A DNA stretch of 64,000 nt, taken from the NCBI RefSeq assembly GCF_014653435.1, contig NZ_BNAO01000003.1, positions 225,613-289,612 on the forward strand, given 5' to 3'. The translations under genes and the position numbers were made by a program. The DNA is from Alishewanella longhuensis (GTDB lineage: Bacteria > Pseudomonadota > Gammaproteobacteria > Enterobacterales > Alteromonadaceae). The notes beneath the pieces are model-generated. The model had not been told where the DNA came from, ran no database searches, and was given only the letters and a program-made list of their open reading frames with translations. Below are positions 27,361 through 35,564 of the stretch, one piece after another (positions within the stretch are counted from its first letter, which is position 1; every line of letters begins with the position of its first letter).

Positions 27361-27846
27361 ATGAAAGCAGAACTAAAACTACTATTACCCGCTTTACGCC
27401 GCTTTGCATATTCGTTGACAGGCAGCATGGCTGATGCCGATGATTTATTACAAAATACCATATTGCGCTTGCTGGACACACCTCCGGCTGAGGGCATACC
27501 GCTGCCACAATGGGCCTTTAAAATTTGTCGTAACCTTTGGATAGATGACTACCGAGCTCAAAAAGTTCGATTACAAGCAGCCAATAAGCCCGAGCTGCGA
27601 CATGAAAATATTAGTGATGGTGAACAAGATATGCTTAACAACATTCATCTTTCTGAGGTGAATACCGCCATGAATACGCTGCCAGACGAGCAACGCGAGG
27701 TGTTATCACTGATTGCGGTGCAAGGGTTAAGTTACCAAGAAGCAGCCAAGATACTGGCTATACCTGCTGGCACCATTATGAGTCGCTTGGCTCGGGCAAG
27801 AGCAGCAATGGTTAACGCTTTACAAAACAAAGGGAGCTGGGCATGA
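27361..27846 (+). CDS. ECF-type RNA polymerase sigma factor
   Basis: A protein of 161 residues containing only regions sigma2 and sigma4, the ECF layout. Sigma2 includes DADDLLQNTILRLL and WAFKICRNLWIDDYR (about 25-66). Sigma4 includes LPDEQREVLSLIAVQGLSYQEAA and a helix-turn-helix IPAGTIMSRLARARAAM (about 107-150). The ribosome-binding site AGAGGAG precedes the ATG. Its stop overlaps the anti-sigma start by 4 bp (ATGA), so they are coupled. Its own promoter, that of the divergent protease and that of the secreted-protein gene share a motif, suggesting they form its regulon. Confidence 0.93.
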   Translation: MKAELKLLLPALRRFAYSLTGSMADADDLLQNTILRLLDTPPAEGIPLPQWAFKICRNLWIDDYRAQKVRLQAANKPELRHENISDGEQDMLNNIHLSEVNTAMNTLPDEQREVLSLIAVQGLSYQEAAKILAIPAGTIMSRLARARAAMVNALQNKGSWA

Positions 27847-28583
27847 ATATCCCTGATAACAGGAAAATTTCTGATGAAATGTTGTCTGCTTTTTTAGATG
27901 CAGCGTTAGCTGAGCATGAAATGGAGCAGATTAGACAACAATTACTAGAAGACGAGCAGCTCACTCAACGGCTTGCTGATTTAGCTCTGGTCGATAGCTT
28001 AGTAGCACAACACTATCAGCACATTGACCAAAAACCTATGCCAATATCAGTAATGCAACTCCTGAACGATAACGACAGCAGCAATGTAGTAACCTTCCCA
28101 TGGTGGCGTCGCGTACAGCAGCAGTTTCAACAACATGCTGCAGCAGTTGCATGTATTGCCGTCTTTGCTGGCTATGGTTTAGCTCAGTTAAATGATAAAC
28201 CGCAGACGACCATAGCAACCCTAAATCAGGATGTAATGCAACTCTTAAACAGCGCGCAAAGTGGCAATACTTATGCCACGGCAGCACAGCAACTTATACC
28301 GCAGTTAAGTTTTGTCAATCAACAAGGCGATTTTTGCCGTCACTACACGCTACGCACTAGCAACCTTCAGTCCGAGAATATTGCCTGTCGCAAGCAAGGT
28401 GAATGGTTGATAGAAGCCTCACTGTTAACAAGCTTGAATCCTGATGCCGGCCAATATCAAACAGCTTCGGGCGGGCATCCGCTGGACAGTATTTTAGATC
28501 TGCTAATGGCAGGCCCAGCGCTTAGTCTTGAGGCTGAACAAGAGTATTTAACGAACATTAAAGAGAGTCGAGGTGTAAAATGA
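27843..28583 (+). CDS. transmembrane anti-sigma factor
   Basis: A protein of 246 residues. The cytoplasmic N-terminus (about 1-95) has the helical pattern SDEMLSAFLDAALAEHEMEQI of anti-sigma domains but lacks the zinc-binding HxxxCxxC. One membrane helix lies at about 99-115 (AAVACIAVFAGYGLAQL). The remaining 130 residues are periplasmic, with two Cys (near residues 162 and 178) that could form a disulfide. Position between sigma factor and lipoprotein with 4-bp overlaps on both sides supports the role. No family name beyond anti-sigma is claimed. Confidence 0.8.
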   Translation: MNIPDNRKISDEMLSAFLDAALAEHEMEQIRQQLLEDEQLTQRLADLALVDSLVAQHYQHIDQKPMPISVMQLLNDNDSSNVVTFPWWRRVQQQFQQHAAAVACIAVFAGYGLAQLNDKPQTTIATLNQDVMQLLNSAQSGNTYATAAQQLIPQLSFVNQQGDFCRHYTLRTSNLQSENIACRKQGEWLIEASLLTSLNPDAGQYQTASGGHPLDSILDLLMAGPALSLEAEQEYLTNIKESRGVK

Positions 28584-29074
28584 AACAGCTTAAACAACTG
28601 ACGGAGCTTCTCATCATACTCGCTACTCTGTTACTTTCGGCCTGTAGCAGCCAACCTGATTACCGGCCAGCAAAAGGAAACGGCTATGGTTACAGCGAGC
28701 TGCAAATTAGTCAAAACTATTACCGGGTAACTTTTAAAGCGCGCGGTGATGAGCGAGGTAAAGCCAGAGCTTATGCACTGCGCCGTGCAGCAGAACTAAC
28801 CGCCGAGCAAGGATATGATTGGTTTGTGGTGGTAGATAAAGAGACGATCGCTGAACGTGATCGCACTAGTGATAACCGCTTAGGCGCCAGTTACCAACAA
28901 ACCACTGTAAAGGACTGTTCACTGCTAGGTTGTCGCAATCGCACTGTAACACAACCACACTATGAGGTAGGTATTCACGCGGCTGGTCGAGATCAGATTG
29001 AATCAGTATTAGAAATCCGTTTAGGTAAAGGCGTAATGCCAGAGGGAACAAATAGCTATCCAGCTAACTATTAG
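28580..29074 (+). CDS. lipoprotein, CC0125/CC1285 family-like
   Basis: A protein of 164 residues with a lipobox (LLLSACSS). The pattern NGYGYSELQISQNYYRVTF followed by YALRRAAELTAEQGYDWFVV matches the CC0125/CC1285 lipoprotein group, whose function is unknown. Two close cysteines (KDCSLLGCRN) lie near residue 115. Its start overlaps the anti-sigma stop by 4 bp, making a three-gene operon. Membership of this operon suggests an envelope sensor or target (inference). Confidence 0.8.
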   Translation: MKQLKQLTELLIILATLLLSACSSQPDYRPAKGNGYGYSELQISQNYYRVTFKARGDERGKARAYALRRAAELTAEQGYDWFVVVDKETIAERDRTSDNRLGASYQQTTVKDCSLLGCRNRTVTQPHYEVGIHAAGRDQIESVLEIRLGKGVMPEGTNSYPANY

Positions 29075-29119
29075 GGGTAGTATTATTAGTAGCGTTTCTC
29101 AAAAGATATTAAGGCTTAC

Positions 29120-30034
29120 TCAGAAGCCACACTGCTGTTTAAGCGCGTTAACATCTTCTGCGATTAAACCTTTTTGCTGTGGGTTAAGTGAATAGTGCAT
29201 CAAAGCAGTACTGTTATTAGTATGCCCCAACCCCATAGCATGACCAAATTCGTGCGCTATCGTCAGTTGTAATGCAGGAAGGGTACTGTAAGCAAAAATA
29301 GTCATGCTGCGCTTACCATTAGTAATTGCCATTAAGCCTACCTCGGCCGTGTTTGGCGGCGGCTGATCTTGCAATAAGGCATTACGATCTGTCAGGGTGT
29401 CATTCAGATATTGGTATTGCCGCTGTAATTGCGCCTGCTGCGCGTTTAATTGCTCTGCTTGTTGTCGAAGCTGCTGTTCGCGCTGTTGTAGCTGCCGCTG
29501 TTGCTGCTGCAATGCAGTAACATTTTGTGATTTAGCAGCCGCTTGCTGTTGGAAGCTAGCAATATCAGCAGCAAACTGCTGGTTTTGTTGTTCAAACTCA
29601 CGATGTTGCTGCTGTAACCGCTCACTCTGCTGCGCCAAGGTTTCAGCACGACGTTCGATGTTACTGTCATAGCGCTGAATATTACGTTGTAATAAAGCTT
29701 GTTGCAGCATCCTTTGCTGGCGCTCATCATAACGAAAATTTATCGGAAAACCGTTGCGACTGTTATAGCGAAATAACTCCATGCCAAGCGCAGTATTCCA
29801 CTGGGCGGCTGCATCATAAGCCGCCTGTTCAGCTTGCTCTGCGGTTAAAGCAAAAGCCGGGTCCAATTCGCCAATACGCCAGAGCACCGGGATTTGGCAC
29901 AGCTGCTGTTGCAACGCTTGCTCTGCGCTCTGTTTCAGCACCTGGTGCACTGGCCCCTTACCGCTAGACCAGGCCGACAGCAAAAAATAACTTCCTAAGA
30001 GCAGCAAGGCAATAAAAAGCAATCTGGCGAGCAT
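29120..30034 (-). CDS. matrixin-like (M10) zinc metalloprotease with long Gln-rich coiled coil
   Basis: A protein of 304 residues. ATG 30034 follows AGGAGG at ideal spacing and is preferred over an upstream Met. One N-terminal hydrophobic segment (LARLLFIALLLLGSYFLL) is a signal or anchor. Residues about 105-220 are a Gln-rich heptad region predicted to be a coiled coil. The protease signature HEFGHAMGLGH near residue 260 supplies three zinc ligands and the catalytic Glu; a Met-turn candidate (ALMHYS) follows. The start of the catalytic fold (QAAYDAAAQWNTALG) lies before the coil, so the coil looks inserted into the metzincin domain. It is probably periplasmic. It converges on the ECF operon. 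Confidence 0.8.
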   Translation of the reverse strand: MLARLLFIALLLLGSYFLLSAWSSGKGPVHQVLKQSAEQALQQQLCQIPVLWRIGELDPAFALTAEQAEQAAYDAAAQWNTALGMELFRYNSRNGFPINFRYDERQQRMLQQALLQRNIQRYDSNIERRAETLAQQSERLQQQHREFEQQNQQFAADIASFQQQAAAKSQNVTALQQQQRQLQQREQQLRQQAEQLNAQQAQLQRQYQYLNDTLTDRNALLQDQPPPNTAEVGLMAITNGKRSMTIFAYSTLPALQLTIAHEFGHAMGLGHTNNSTALMHYSLNPQQKGLIAEDVNALKQQCGF

Positions 30035-30242
30035 GCACCCTCCTGCGGTTGACAGCAGTCGCAACCTTATAACAAACTTGGCTTAAACGAAGTAAAACGG
30101 AGTATAGCGCTAATAAAGTGCTAAATATAACGCCCATCACCGTTATTTCTTTTGCTAAAAAGCAGGATCCTGGCATAAGCAACAGCGCTTGAACCGCTGT
30201 GCCAAGCAGCGTAAGCTCTTACCGATTATTAAGGAGCGCCAC

Positions 30243-30944
30243 ATGTACCAGCTATTTATCGCCAATAAAAACTACTCCTCCTGGTCGCTTAGACCCTGGT
30301 TATTATTAAAACAGCTAAATATTCCCTTTGTAGAGCAACTGCAGCAGTTTCAGGTTGATAACTATGCGACCTTTCGCCAATTTTCACCCACTGCAAAGGT
30401 GCCCTGTTTACATGATGGTAAGACCGTCGTTTGGGAATCTTTGGCAATAATAGAGTATCTGGCTGAACGCCATACCGGGGTTTGGCCCACCGATGCAACC
30501 GCTCGCAATTATGCCCGCTGCGCAGCCAGTGAAATGCACGCAGGTTTTAGTACCCTGCGTAATGTCTGTACTATGAACTGTGGGGTGCGAGCGCAATTAA
30601 CCAATCCACCGCCAGCATTGGCCGAGGAACTGGCACGATTAGATGAGCTCTGGCAGCAAGGTTTAACGCAATTTGGTGGACCTTTTTTGGCTGGGGCAGC
30701 CTTTAGTGCAGTCGATGCCTTTTTTGCGCCAGTCGCCTTTCGGGTGCAAAGTTATCAGTTAGCATTAACTGAGCCAAGTTTGACCTATGTACAACAATTG
30801 TTGGCACTGCCAGCTATGCAAGATTGGTATCAGGCGGCATTAGCAGAGAGCTGGCGTGAGCCTAGTCACGAGGCAGAAATTGGCTTATACAGTAAGGTAA
30901 TAGCAGATCACCGGCAGCCTGTAGCCTCTTCTAAAAACGACTAA
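30243..30944 (+). CDS. glutathione S-transferase family protein
   Basis: A protein of 233 residues. AAGGAG precedes ATG 30243, which is chosen over an upstream ATG at 30189. The thioredoxin-like N-terminus has NKNYSSWSLRPWLLL with the Ser/Tyr cluster near residue 10, then KVPCLHDGKTVVWESLAIIEYLAE, with cis-Pro and the Glu-Ser pair that bind glutathione. The helical C-terminal domain includes SAVDAFFAPVAFR, the usual N-capping motif. It is cytosolic. The substrate is unknown. Confidence 0.88.
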   Translation: MYQLFIANKNYSSWSLRPWLLLKQLNIPFVEQLQQFQVDNYATFRQFSPTAKVPCLHDGKTVVWESLAIIEYLAERHTGVWPTDATARNYARCAASEMHAGFSTLRNVCTMNCGVRAQLTNPPPALAEELARLDELWQQGLTQFGGPFLAGAAFSAVDAFFAPVAFRVQSYQLALTEPSLTYVQQLLALPAMQDWYQAALAESWREPSHEAEIGLYSKVIADHRQPVASSKND

Positions 30945-30984
30945 TTAGCATCCATTAAAAAACACTATCGCAGAGTAAAGCACT

Positions 30985-31323
30985 ATGAACAAAGCTCAAA
31001 GCGGCGCCCAGGCCTACCAGCAACAAGAACAAGGCTATCGCGACAAGGCATTAAAAATGTATCCCTGGGTGTGTGGCCGCTGTGCCCGCGAATTTGTGCA
31101 TTCCAATTTGCGTGAACTGACGGTACATCATATTGATCACAATCACAGCAACAACCCGGCAGATGGCAGCAACTGGGAGCTGTTGTGTATTTATTGTCAT
31201 GACAATGAGCACAACAAATTCCACGAATTTGTGCTCTATGGTGGCACTACCGAACAAAAAGTGGCGCCCGCTACCCATAATCCGTTTGCCGATCTTAAAG
31301 CCTTGTTAAATAAACCCAAGTAG
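30985..31323 (+). CDS. yajD: YajD family HNH nuclease
   Basis: A protein of 112 residues, similar in length to E. coli YajD. The zinc-binding pair CGRC (near residues 30-33) and the later CIYCH enclose the HNH core LTVHHIDHNHSNNPADGSN, with the second His-Asn segment at HDNEHNKFHEF. This family is a putative nuclease with no defined biological role. It is a single gene between the GST and the two-component system. Confidence 0.9.
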   Translation: MNKAQSGAQAYQQQEQGYRDKALKMYPWVCGRCAREFVHSNLRELTVHHIDHNHSNNPADGSNWELLCIYCHDNEHNKFHEFVLYGGTTEQKVAPATHNPFADLKALLNKPK

Positions 31324-31434
31324 CAGCTACCTCTCTTTTGAGAAAATACCAGGATGTTGCTGCATTATGTGGGTTCACTTGAGCTTGGCAGCAACAGCGC
31401 ATAAGATGCAGCTTCATTTGTGCAAGGAATAGCG

Positions 31435-32802
31435 ATGGCGCAGCAACATATCTTAATCATTGAAGATAATCGGGATATTCGGTTATCTGCCCGTTTTATT
31501 TTGGAAGATGCCGGTTTTACGCTAAGTGAAGCAGAAAACCCGGTGCAGGCCATGGCCTGGTTGGCCGAGAGCAAAGCCGATCTATTGCTGCTGGATATGA
31601 ATTATGATCGCGACACCACCTCTGGCGCCGAAGGACTGCGCTTTCTACAGTGGTATACCCAACAAGGCTTCGACGGCCCGGTGGTAGCAATGACCGCCTG
31701 GTCAAATACCGCCTTGGTAGTGAATGCAATGCAAGCGGGTGCCGGTGATTTTATTGAGAAACCTTGGCAAAACCAGCGTCTGCTGCAAGTGATCCATCAG
31801 CAATTAAAGCTGGCCGCCCTGCAACAGCATAATCAGCAATTAACGGCTGCGTTAAGTCATAGCGACGACAACTTAGTATGGCAAAGCCCGCAGATGCAGC
31901 GCCTTATCGAACAATTAAAAGCGGTCGCCAACAGTGATGCCAATATTTTGCTTACCGGTGAAAACGGTACTGGCAAAAGTCAGTTAGCGCAGTTTATTCA
32001 TCGCCATTCGGCCCGCGCCAAGGCGCCGTTGATTAGTGTGAATATGGGCGCAATCCCCGAAAGCTTGTTTGAAAGCGAAATGTTCGGCCATAAAAAAGGC
32101 GCTTTTACCGATGCCAAAGAGCCTCGCATTGGTCGTTTTGCCCTGGCGCATGGCGGCTCGCTGTTTTTAGACGAAATCGCCAACCTACCACTGGCGCAAC
32201 AGGCCAAGCTACTGCGGGTGTTAGAAAGCGGTCAATATGAAGTGCTTGGCTCCAGTAGCACTGAGCAAAGTGATGTGCGTTTAATCAGTGCCAGCAATGG
32301 CAATTTTAGTCAGTTGCTAGAACAGGGTTTGTTTCGACAAGATCTGTACTATCGCCTTAATACGTTAGAATTCAGAGTACCGGCACTGCGGGAGCGGCCT
32401 GCCGATATTCTGCCTTTATCGCAGTTTTTTCTGGAAAAACATGGCTGCCGCTATCATAAAACTAAACTGGGATTGTTAAAAGAAGCTGAAGCCTTGCTGC
32501 TGAACTATCCCTGGCCTGGCAATATCCGTGAGTTAAGCCACGTAATAGAGCGTGCAGTGCTGTTATGTCAGCGCAGCCAAATTAGCGCTGATGATTTAAC
32601 CCTACCACGCCAGCAAAAAGTTAGCACGAACACGCAAAGCGACGCCTCGCTGCCGATGCTAACGCTGGAGCAAGCAGAGCGGCAGCTGATCCTGCAAGCG
32701 TTGGCGCATTGTTTGGGCAATAAACAAAAAAGTGCTGACTTGCTCGGGATTACCAAGTCCTCATTATATCGGCGGTTAGAGAAATATGGCCTGGCCGACT
32801 AG
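31435..32802 (+). CDS. sigma-54-dependent response regulator (NtrC family)
   Basis: A protein of 455 residues. ATG 31435 has AAGGAAT upstream. The receiver domain has the acidic pair at 10-11 (IIEDN), phosphorylation site Asp54 and Lys109. The AAA+ domain has Walker A GENGTGKS (175-182), the sigma-54 contact loop GAFTDA (222-227, Asp for the usual Gly) and Walker B LFLDEI. A Fis-type helix-turn-helix (KSADLLGITKSSLYRRL) ends the protein. It overlaps the kinase gene by 17 bp. Its likely target is the sigma-54 promoter at 34201-34216 with twin palindromes at 34107-34140. Confidence 0.93.
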   Translation: MAQQHILIIEDNRDIRLSARFILEDAGFTLSEAENPVQAMAWLAESKADLLLLDMNYDRDTTSGAEGLRFLQWYTQQGFDGPVVAMTAWSNTALVVNAMQAGAGDFIEKPWQNQRLLQVIHQQLKLAALQQHNQQLTAALSHSDDNLVWQSPQMQRLIEQLKAVANSDANILLTGENGTGKSQLAQFIHRHSARAKAPLISVNMGAIPESLFESEMFGHKKGAFTDAKEPRIGRFALAHGGSLFLDEIANLPLAQQAKLLRVLESGQYEVLGSSSTEQSDVRLISASNGNFSQLLEQGLFRQDLYYRLNTLEFRVPALRERPADILPLSQFFLEKHGCRYHKTKLGLLKEAEALLLNYPWPGNIRELSHVIERAVLLCQRSQISADDLTLPRQQKVSTNTQSDASLPMLTLEQAERQLILQALAHCLGNKQKSADLLGITKSSLYRRLEKYGLAD

Positions 32803-34087
32803 CGGTATAAACCGCTCGCTAGAGGCCAGCTCGCTCTGGCAATGCCTGTTGCTATCGGGCTGTTTAATCAGCCTGACAGCCATAGTCAGTATCTATTGGC
32901 CACTATGGTGGCTCTGGCTTGTGCTCTGGCCAGCGGTGCTGTGGTTAAATCAACGGCAATGGCAAAACCGTACCCGCATGTTGTCGGCCTTTAGCCGGGC
33001 CAGTGTGCAGTTAGAAGCACTGCAAAATCAAGATTATAGCTTGCAAGCCAAAGCCGCTTACCGCTGCGGTATTGCTGCCACCTTTCAAAATCAGTTATTA
33101 CAATTAAGCGAACAACTGCAGCAACGCAAAAGCTTCTTTGATGAGCAACAGTTTCTGCTGTATCGCTTAATTGATCAGTTAAATACGCCTATTTTGGTGT
33201 TTAACCATAAGCAGCAACTTAGCTACGCCAACAACGAATTTACGGCTTTATTCGGTCGCCCATGGCAAAGCCTGCGCCATACCTCGGCCAGTCAGCTTGG
33301 CCTGGAGGCACTACCGCACTGGCATTTTGCTGATAGCAAGCGGGATAAACAGTGGCAAATTCGCCATAGTCGTTTTTTAGATCAGGGTGAGCGGCATCAA
33401 CTATTGATCTTTATTAATATCAAGGCGGCGTTAAGAGCCAACGAGCTGCAAGCCTGGCAACAATTGATCCGGGTGCTAAGCCATGAGATCCGTAATTCTT
33501 TAACGCCAGTCCTGGCGCTGTCGGAGCATTTAAAAAACAAAGTAACTGGCGCGCGGGAGCAAGAGGCGCTGGAGCTGATAAACCAGCGCAGTCGTCACTT
33601 GCAGGATTTTGTTAGCCGCTACAGTGAACTCAGCAAACCGCTCAGTGTTCAGCTGCAGTCGGTTAGTGTGCAGCAACTACAAGCCGATTTACAACTGCTG
33701 TTTCAGCAGCATCAGTTGCAGGTGTCAAACGCCAGCTTCAGCTTTAATACCGATGCCATGTTGCTGCAGCAGGTGCTGATTAATCTGATTAAAAATGCCC
33801 TGGAAGCCGGTAGTCCACCTGGCACTGTGGCGCTACGTTTTCGGCAAGTCAGCAGCCCTTTACCGGGAACTAATGCTCAAAGCACCGAAATCTGCGTACT
33901 GGATCAAGGGCAAGGCATCAGCAACCCGCAGGATCTATTTGTGCCGTTTTACAGCACCAAACCTGATGGTCAGGGTATAGGACTCGCGTTGTGCCGACAT
34001 ATTATTGAGCAATTAGCAGGCGAGCTAACCCTAAGCAACCGTGATGACGGCCTTATTGGTGCCTGTGCCCGCATCGTTTTACCATAA
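32786..34087 (+). CDS. sensor histidine kinase
   Basis: A protein of 433 residues. Two adjacent membrane helices lie at about 18-55 with almost no periplasmic loop, so it probably senses within the membrane or cytoplasm. A PAS-like domain follows (about 125-215, NTPILVFNHKQQLSYANNEF). The H-box is LSHEIRNSLTPV with His233. The N-box is LINLIKNALEA, then VLDQGQGI and GQGIGLALCRHI complete the ATP-binding domain. It overlaps the response regulator gene, so the pair is co-translated, and it precedes the exporter operon. Confidence 0.93.
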   Translation: MAWPTSGINRSLEASSLWQCLLLSGCLISLTAIVSIYWPLWWLWLVLWPAVLWLNQRQWQNRTRMLSAFSRASVQLEALQNQDYSLQAKAAYRCGIAATFQNQLLQLSEQLQQRKSFFDEQQFLLYRLIDQLNTPILVFNHKQQLSYANNEFTALFGRPWQSLRHTSASQLGLEALPHWHFADSKRDKQWQIRHSRFLDQGERHQLLIFINIKAALRANELQAWQQLIRVLSHEIRNSLTPVLALSEHLKNKVTGAREQEALELINQRSRHLQDFVSRYSELSKPLSVQLQSVSVQQLQADLQLLFQQHQLQVSNASFSFNTDAMLLQQVLINLIKNALEAGSPPGTVALRFRQVSSPLPGTNAQSTEICVLDQGQGISNPQDLFVPFYSTKPDGQGIGLALCRHIIEQLAGELTLSNRDDGLIGACARIVLP

Positions 34088-34106
34088 CCCCTGATACCCT
34101 TTTTAA

Positions 34107-34140
34107 GTCCGATTTCGGAATTTACCGTCCGAAATCGGAC
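34107..34140 (+). promoter_or_regulatory. twin palindromic enhancer sites for the sigma-54 response regulator
   Basis: TCCGATTTCGGA (34108-34119) and TCCGAAATCGGA (34128-34139) both fit TCCGA-N2-TCGGA, with centres exactly 20 bp apart (two helical turns). Together they also form a 13-bp inverted repeat. They sit about 60-95 bp upstream of the sigma-54 promoter, the normal place for activator sites. Confidence 0.7.
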
Positions 34141-34200
34141 GAATAACCGCCCCTTGCTAGCCTATAAAATAATAACCATTAAAAATCAAAAACTTAAAAA

Positions 34201-34216
34201 CGGCACAGCCTTTGCT
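34201..34216 (+). promoter_or_regulatory. sigma-54 (-24/-12) promoter of the ABC exporter operon
   Basis: CGGCACAGCCTTTGCT matches TGGCAC-N5-TTGCW at all but the first base. GG (34202-34203) and GC (34214-34215) are separated by the required 10 bp. The start of transcription would be near 34227, giving a leader of about 37 bases before ATG 34264. Confidence 0.75.
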
Positions 34217-34263
34217 TTACTCAAGTCAATCTCGCACTTTCAGGCTAAAGCAGCATCGTCATT

Positions 34264-35511
34264 ATGGATATAAAAAAAACTAAATCTGCTAAACGTTGGC
34301 AAAAGCCGCTACTGCTGTTGGCGGTATTAGCCAGCGCCGGGCTTATTGCTACCCTACTCGCCTCACCCGGCCATTTGCATAAAATAGAGCGCTCCCGCTT
34401 ACTGCTGGCGCAGGTACAACAAGGCGATTTACAAATCAGCGTCGATGGCTATGGCGTGCTGCGCTCTGATAAGCAAACTCTGCTTACCGCCCTGACGAGT
34501 GCGACAGTACAACAAGTGCTGCTGCGACCCGGCGCACAAGTGACCGAAGACAGCATTATTCTGCAGTTAAGTAATCCCGAATTATTACAAGAGGTGGAGG
34601 CCGCTGCGATGGCACTGGCGCAGGAAGAAGCTAACTTAAAACGTCAGCGACTGGCCAATCAACGCGAACGTTTAGCAGAATTATCGATTCAAGCTGAGCT
34701 GGATGCCAACCTGCAAATGGTTGCGCTAAGACGTAATGCTGAGCAGCAACTGGTTGAAAGTGGTGTCGTCTCATCGCTAACCTATCAAACGACGGTACTA
34801 CAACAACAGCAAATGCAGCAGCGACTGGACTTACAACAACAGCGGCTGGGACAGCTGAGCGAAGTCATTGCGCAATCTGAAATTATTCAGCAAGAGCAAA
34901 TTAATCAGGCCCGGGCCCGTTACCTGACAATGCAACAACGGGCTGAGCGTTTAACCGTGCGTGCCGGTATGACGGGTGTCTTACAGCGGCTACCGGTCGA
35001 GTTGGGGCAGAGTGTCGCAGCTGGACAGGAGTTAGCTTTGGTGGGCAGTGACAAAGATTTATTGGCACTGGTACGGGTATCGCAATCCCGGGCTGAGCAG
35101 CTACAGGTAGGCCAGTTAGCGCAAATAAATACCCGCCGCGAGCGGGTAGCCGCCGTGGTAACCCGTATTACGCCGGAAGTACGGGAAGGCACTATTGAAG
35201 TTGAACTGGCCTTTACTGAAGGTGTACCCGCCTCTGCTCGGCCAGAACTCAATATTGATGCACAAATTTTCACCGCCCATTTAGCAAACACCCTTTATCT
35301 GGAACGACCTGTTAATAGTCAAAGCCATAGCACCAGCCGCATCTTTAAAATAACCGACGATGGTCGCAGCTTATCGGCTATTTCTTTACAGTTCGGTGAA
35401 GATGCAGGCCGTTTTATCCAAGTTACCAGTGGTGCTAACTTAGGCGATACCTTTGTCTTGTCTGATATGGCGACTTATCGTGATGCAGAGCGTATCCAGT
35501 TGCTGCAGTAA
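34264..35511 (+). CDS. periplasmic adaptor subunit of ABC exporter (HlyD/MacA family)
   Basis: A protein of 415 residues. One N-terminal membrane anchor (about 15-30) is followed by a barrel-sandwich half (GDLQISVDGYGVLRS) and a long coiled-coil hairpin (about 100-225, rich in Gln, Glu, Leu). The second lipoyl half is VRAGMTGVLQRLPVELGQSVAAGQEL, and a beta-barrel domain follows. It would link the inner-membrane ABC transporter to an outer-membrane channel; no TolC gene is in the window. It is the first gene behind the sigma-54 promoter. Confidence 0.9.
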   Translation: MDIKKTKSAKRWQKPLLLLAVLASAGLIATLLASPGHLHKIERSRLLLAQVQQGDLQISVDGYGVLRSDKQTLLTALTSATVQQVLLRPGAQVTEDSIILQLSNPELLQEVEAAAMALAQEEANLKRQRLANQRERLAELSIQAELDANLQMVALRRNAEQQLVESGVVSSLTYQTTVLQQQQMQQRLDLQQQRLGQLSEVIAQSEIIQQEQINQARARYLTMQQRAERLTVRAGMTGVLQRLPVELGQSVAAGQELALVGSDKDLLALVRVSQSRAEQLQVGQLAQINTRRERVAAVVTRITPEVREGTIEVELAFTEGVPASARPELNIDAQIFTAHLANTLYLERPVNSQSHSTSRIFKITDDGRSLSAISLQFGEDAGRFIQVTSGANLGDTFVLSDMATYRDAERIQLLQ

Positions 35512-35564
35512 CCCCCGCGGCATCAGCAAAGCACTATAAATATAATTAAAAATAAGGATTTATA

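Noticed and set aside
32098..32115. GAFTDA instead of GAFTGA as a sign of a defective sigma-54 activator
   Set aside because: This variant is common in otherwise normal NtrC-family regulators, and a good sigma-54 promoter with paired sites lies downstream.
34107..34140. The inverted repeat as the terminator of the kinase gene
   Set aside because: No U-tract follows on the plus strand, and the two internal palindromes 20 bp apart fit paired activator sites better.
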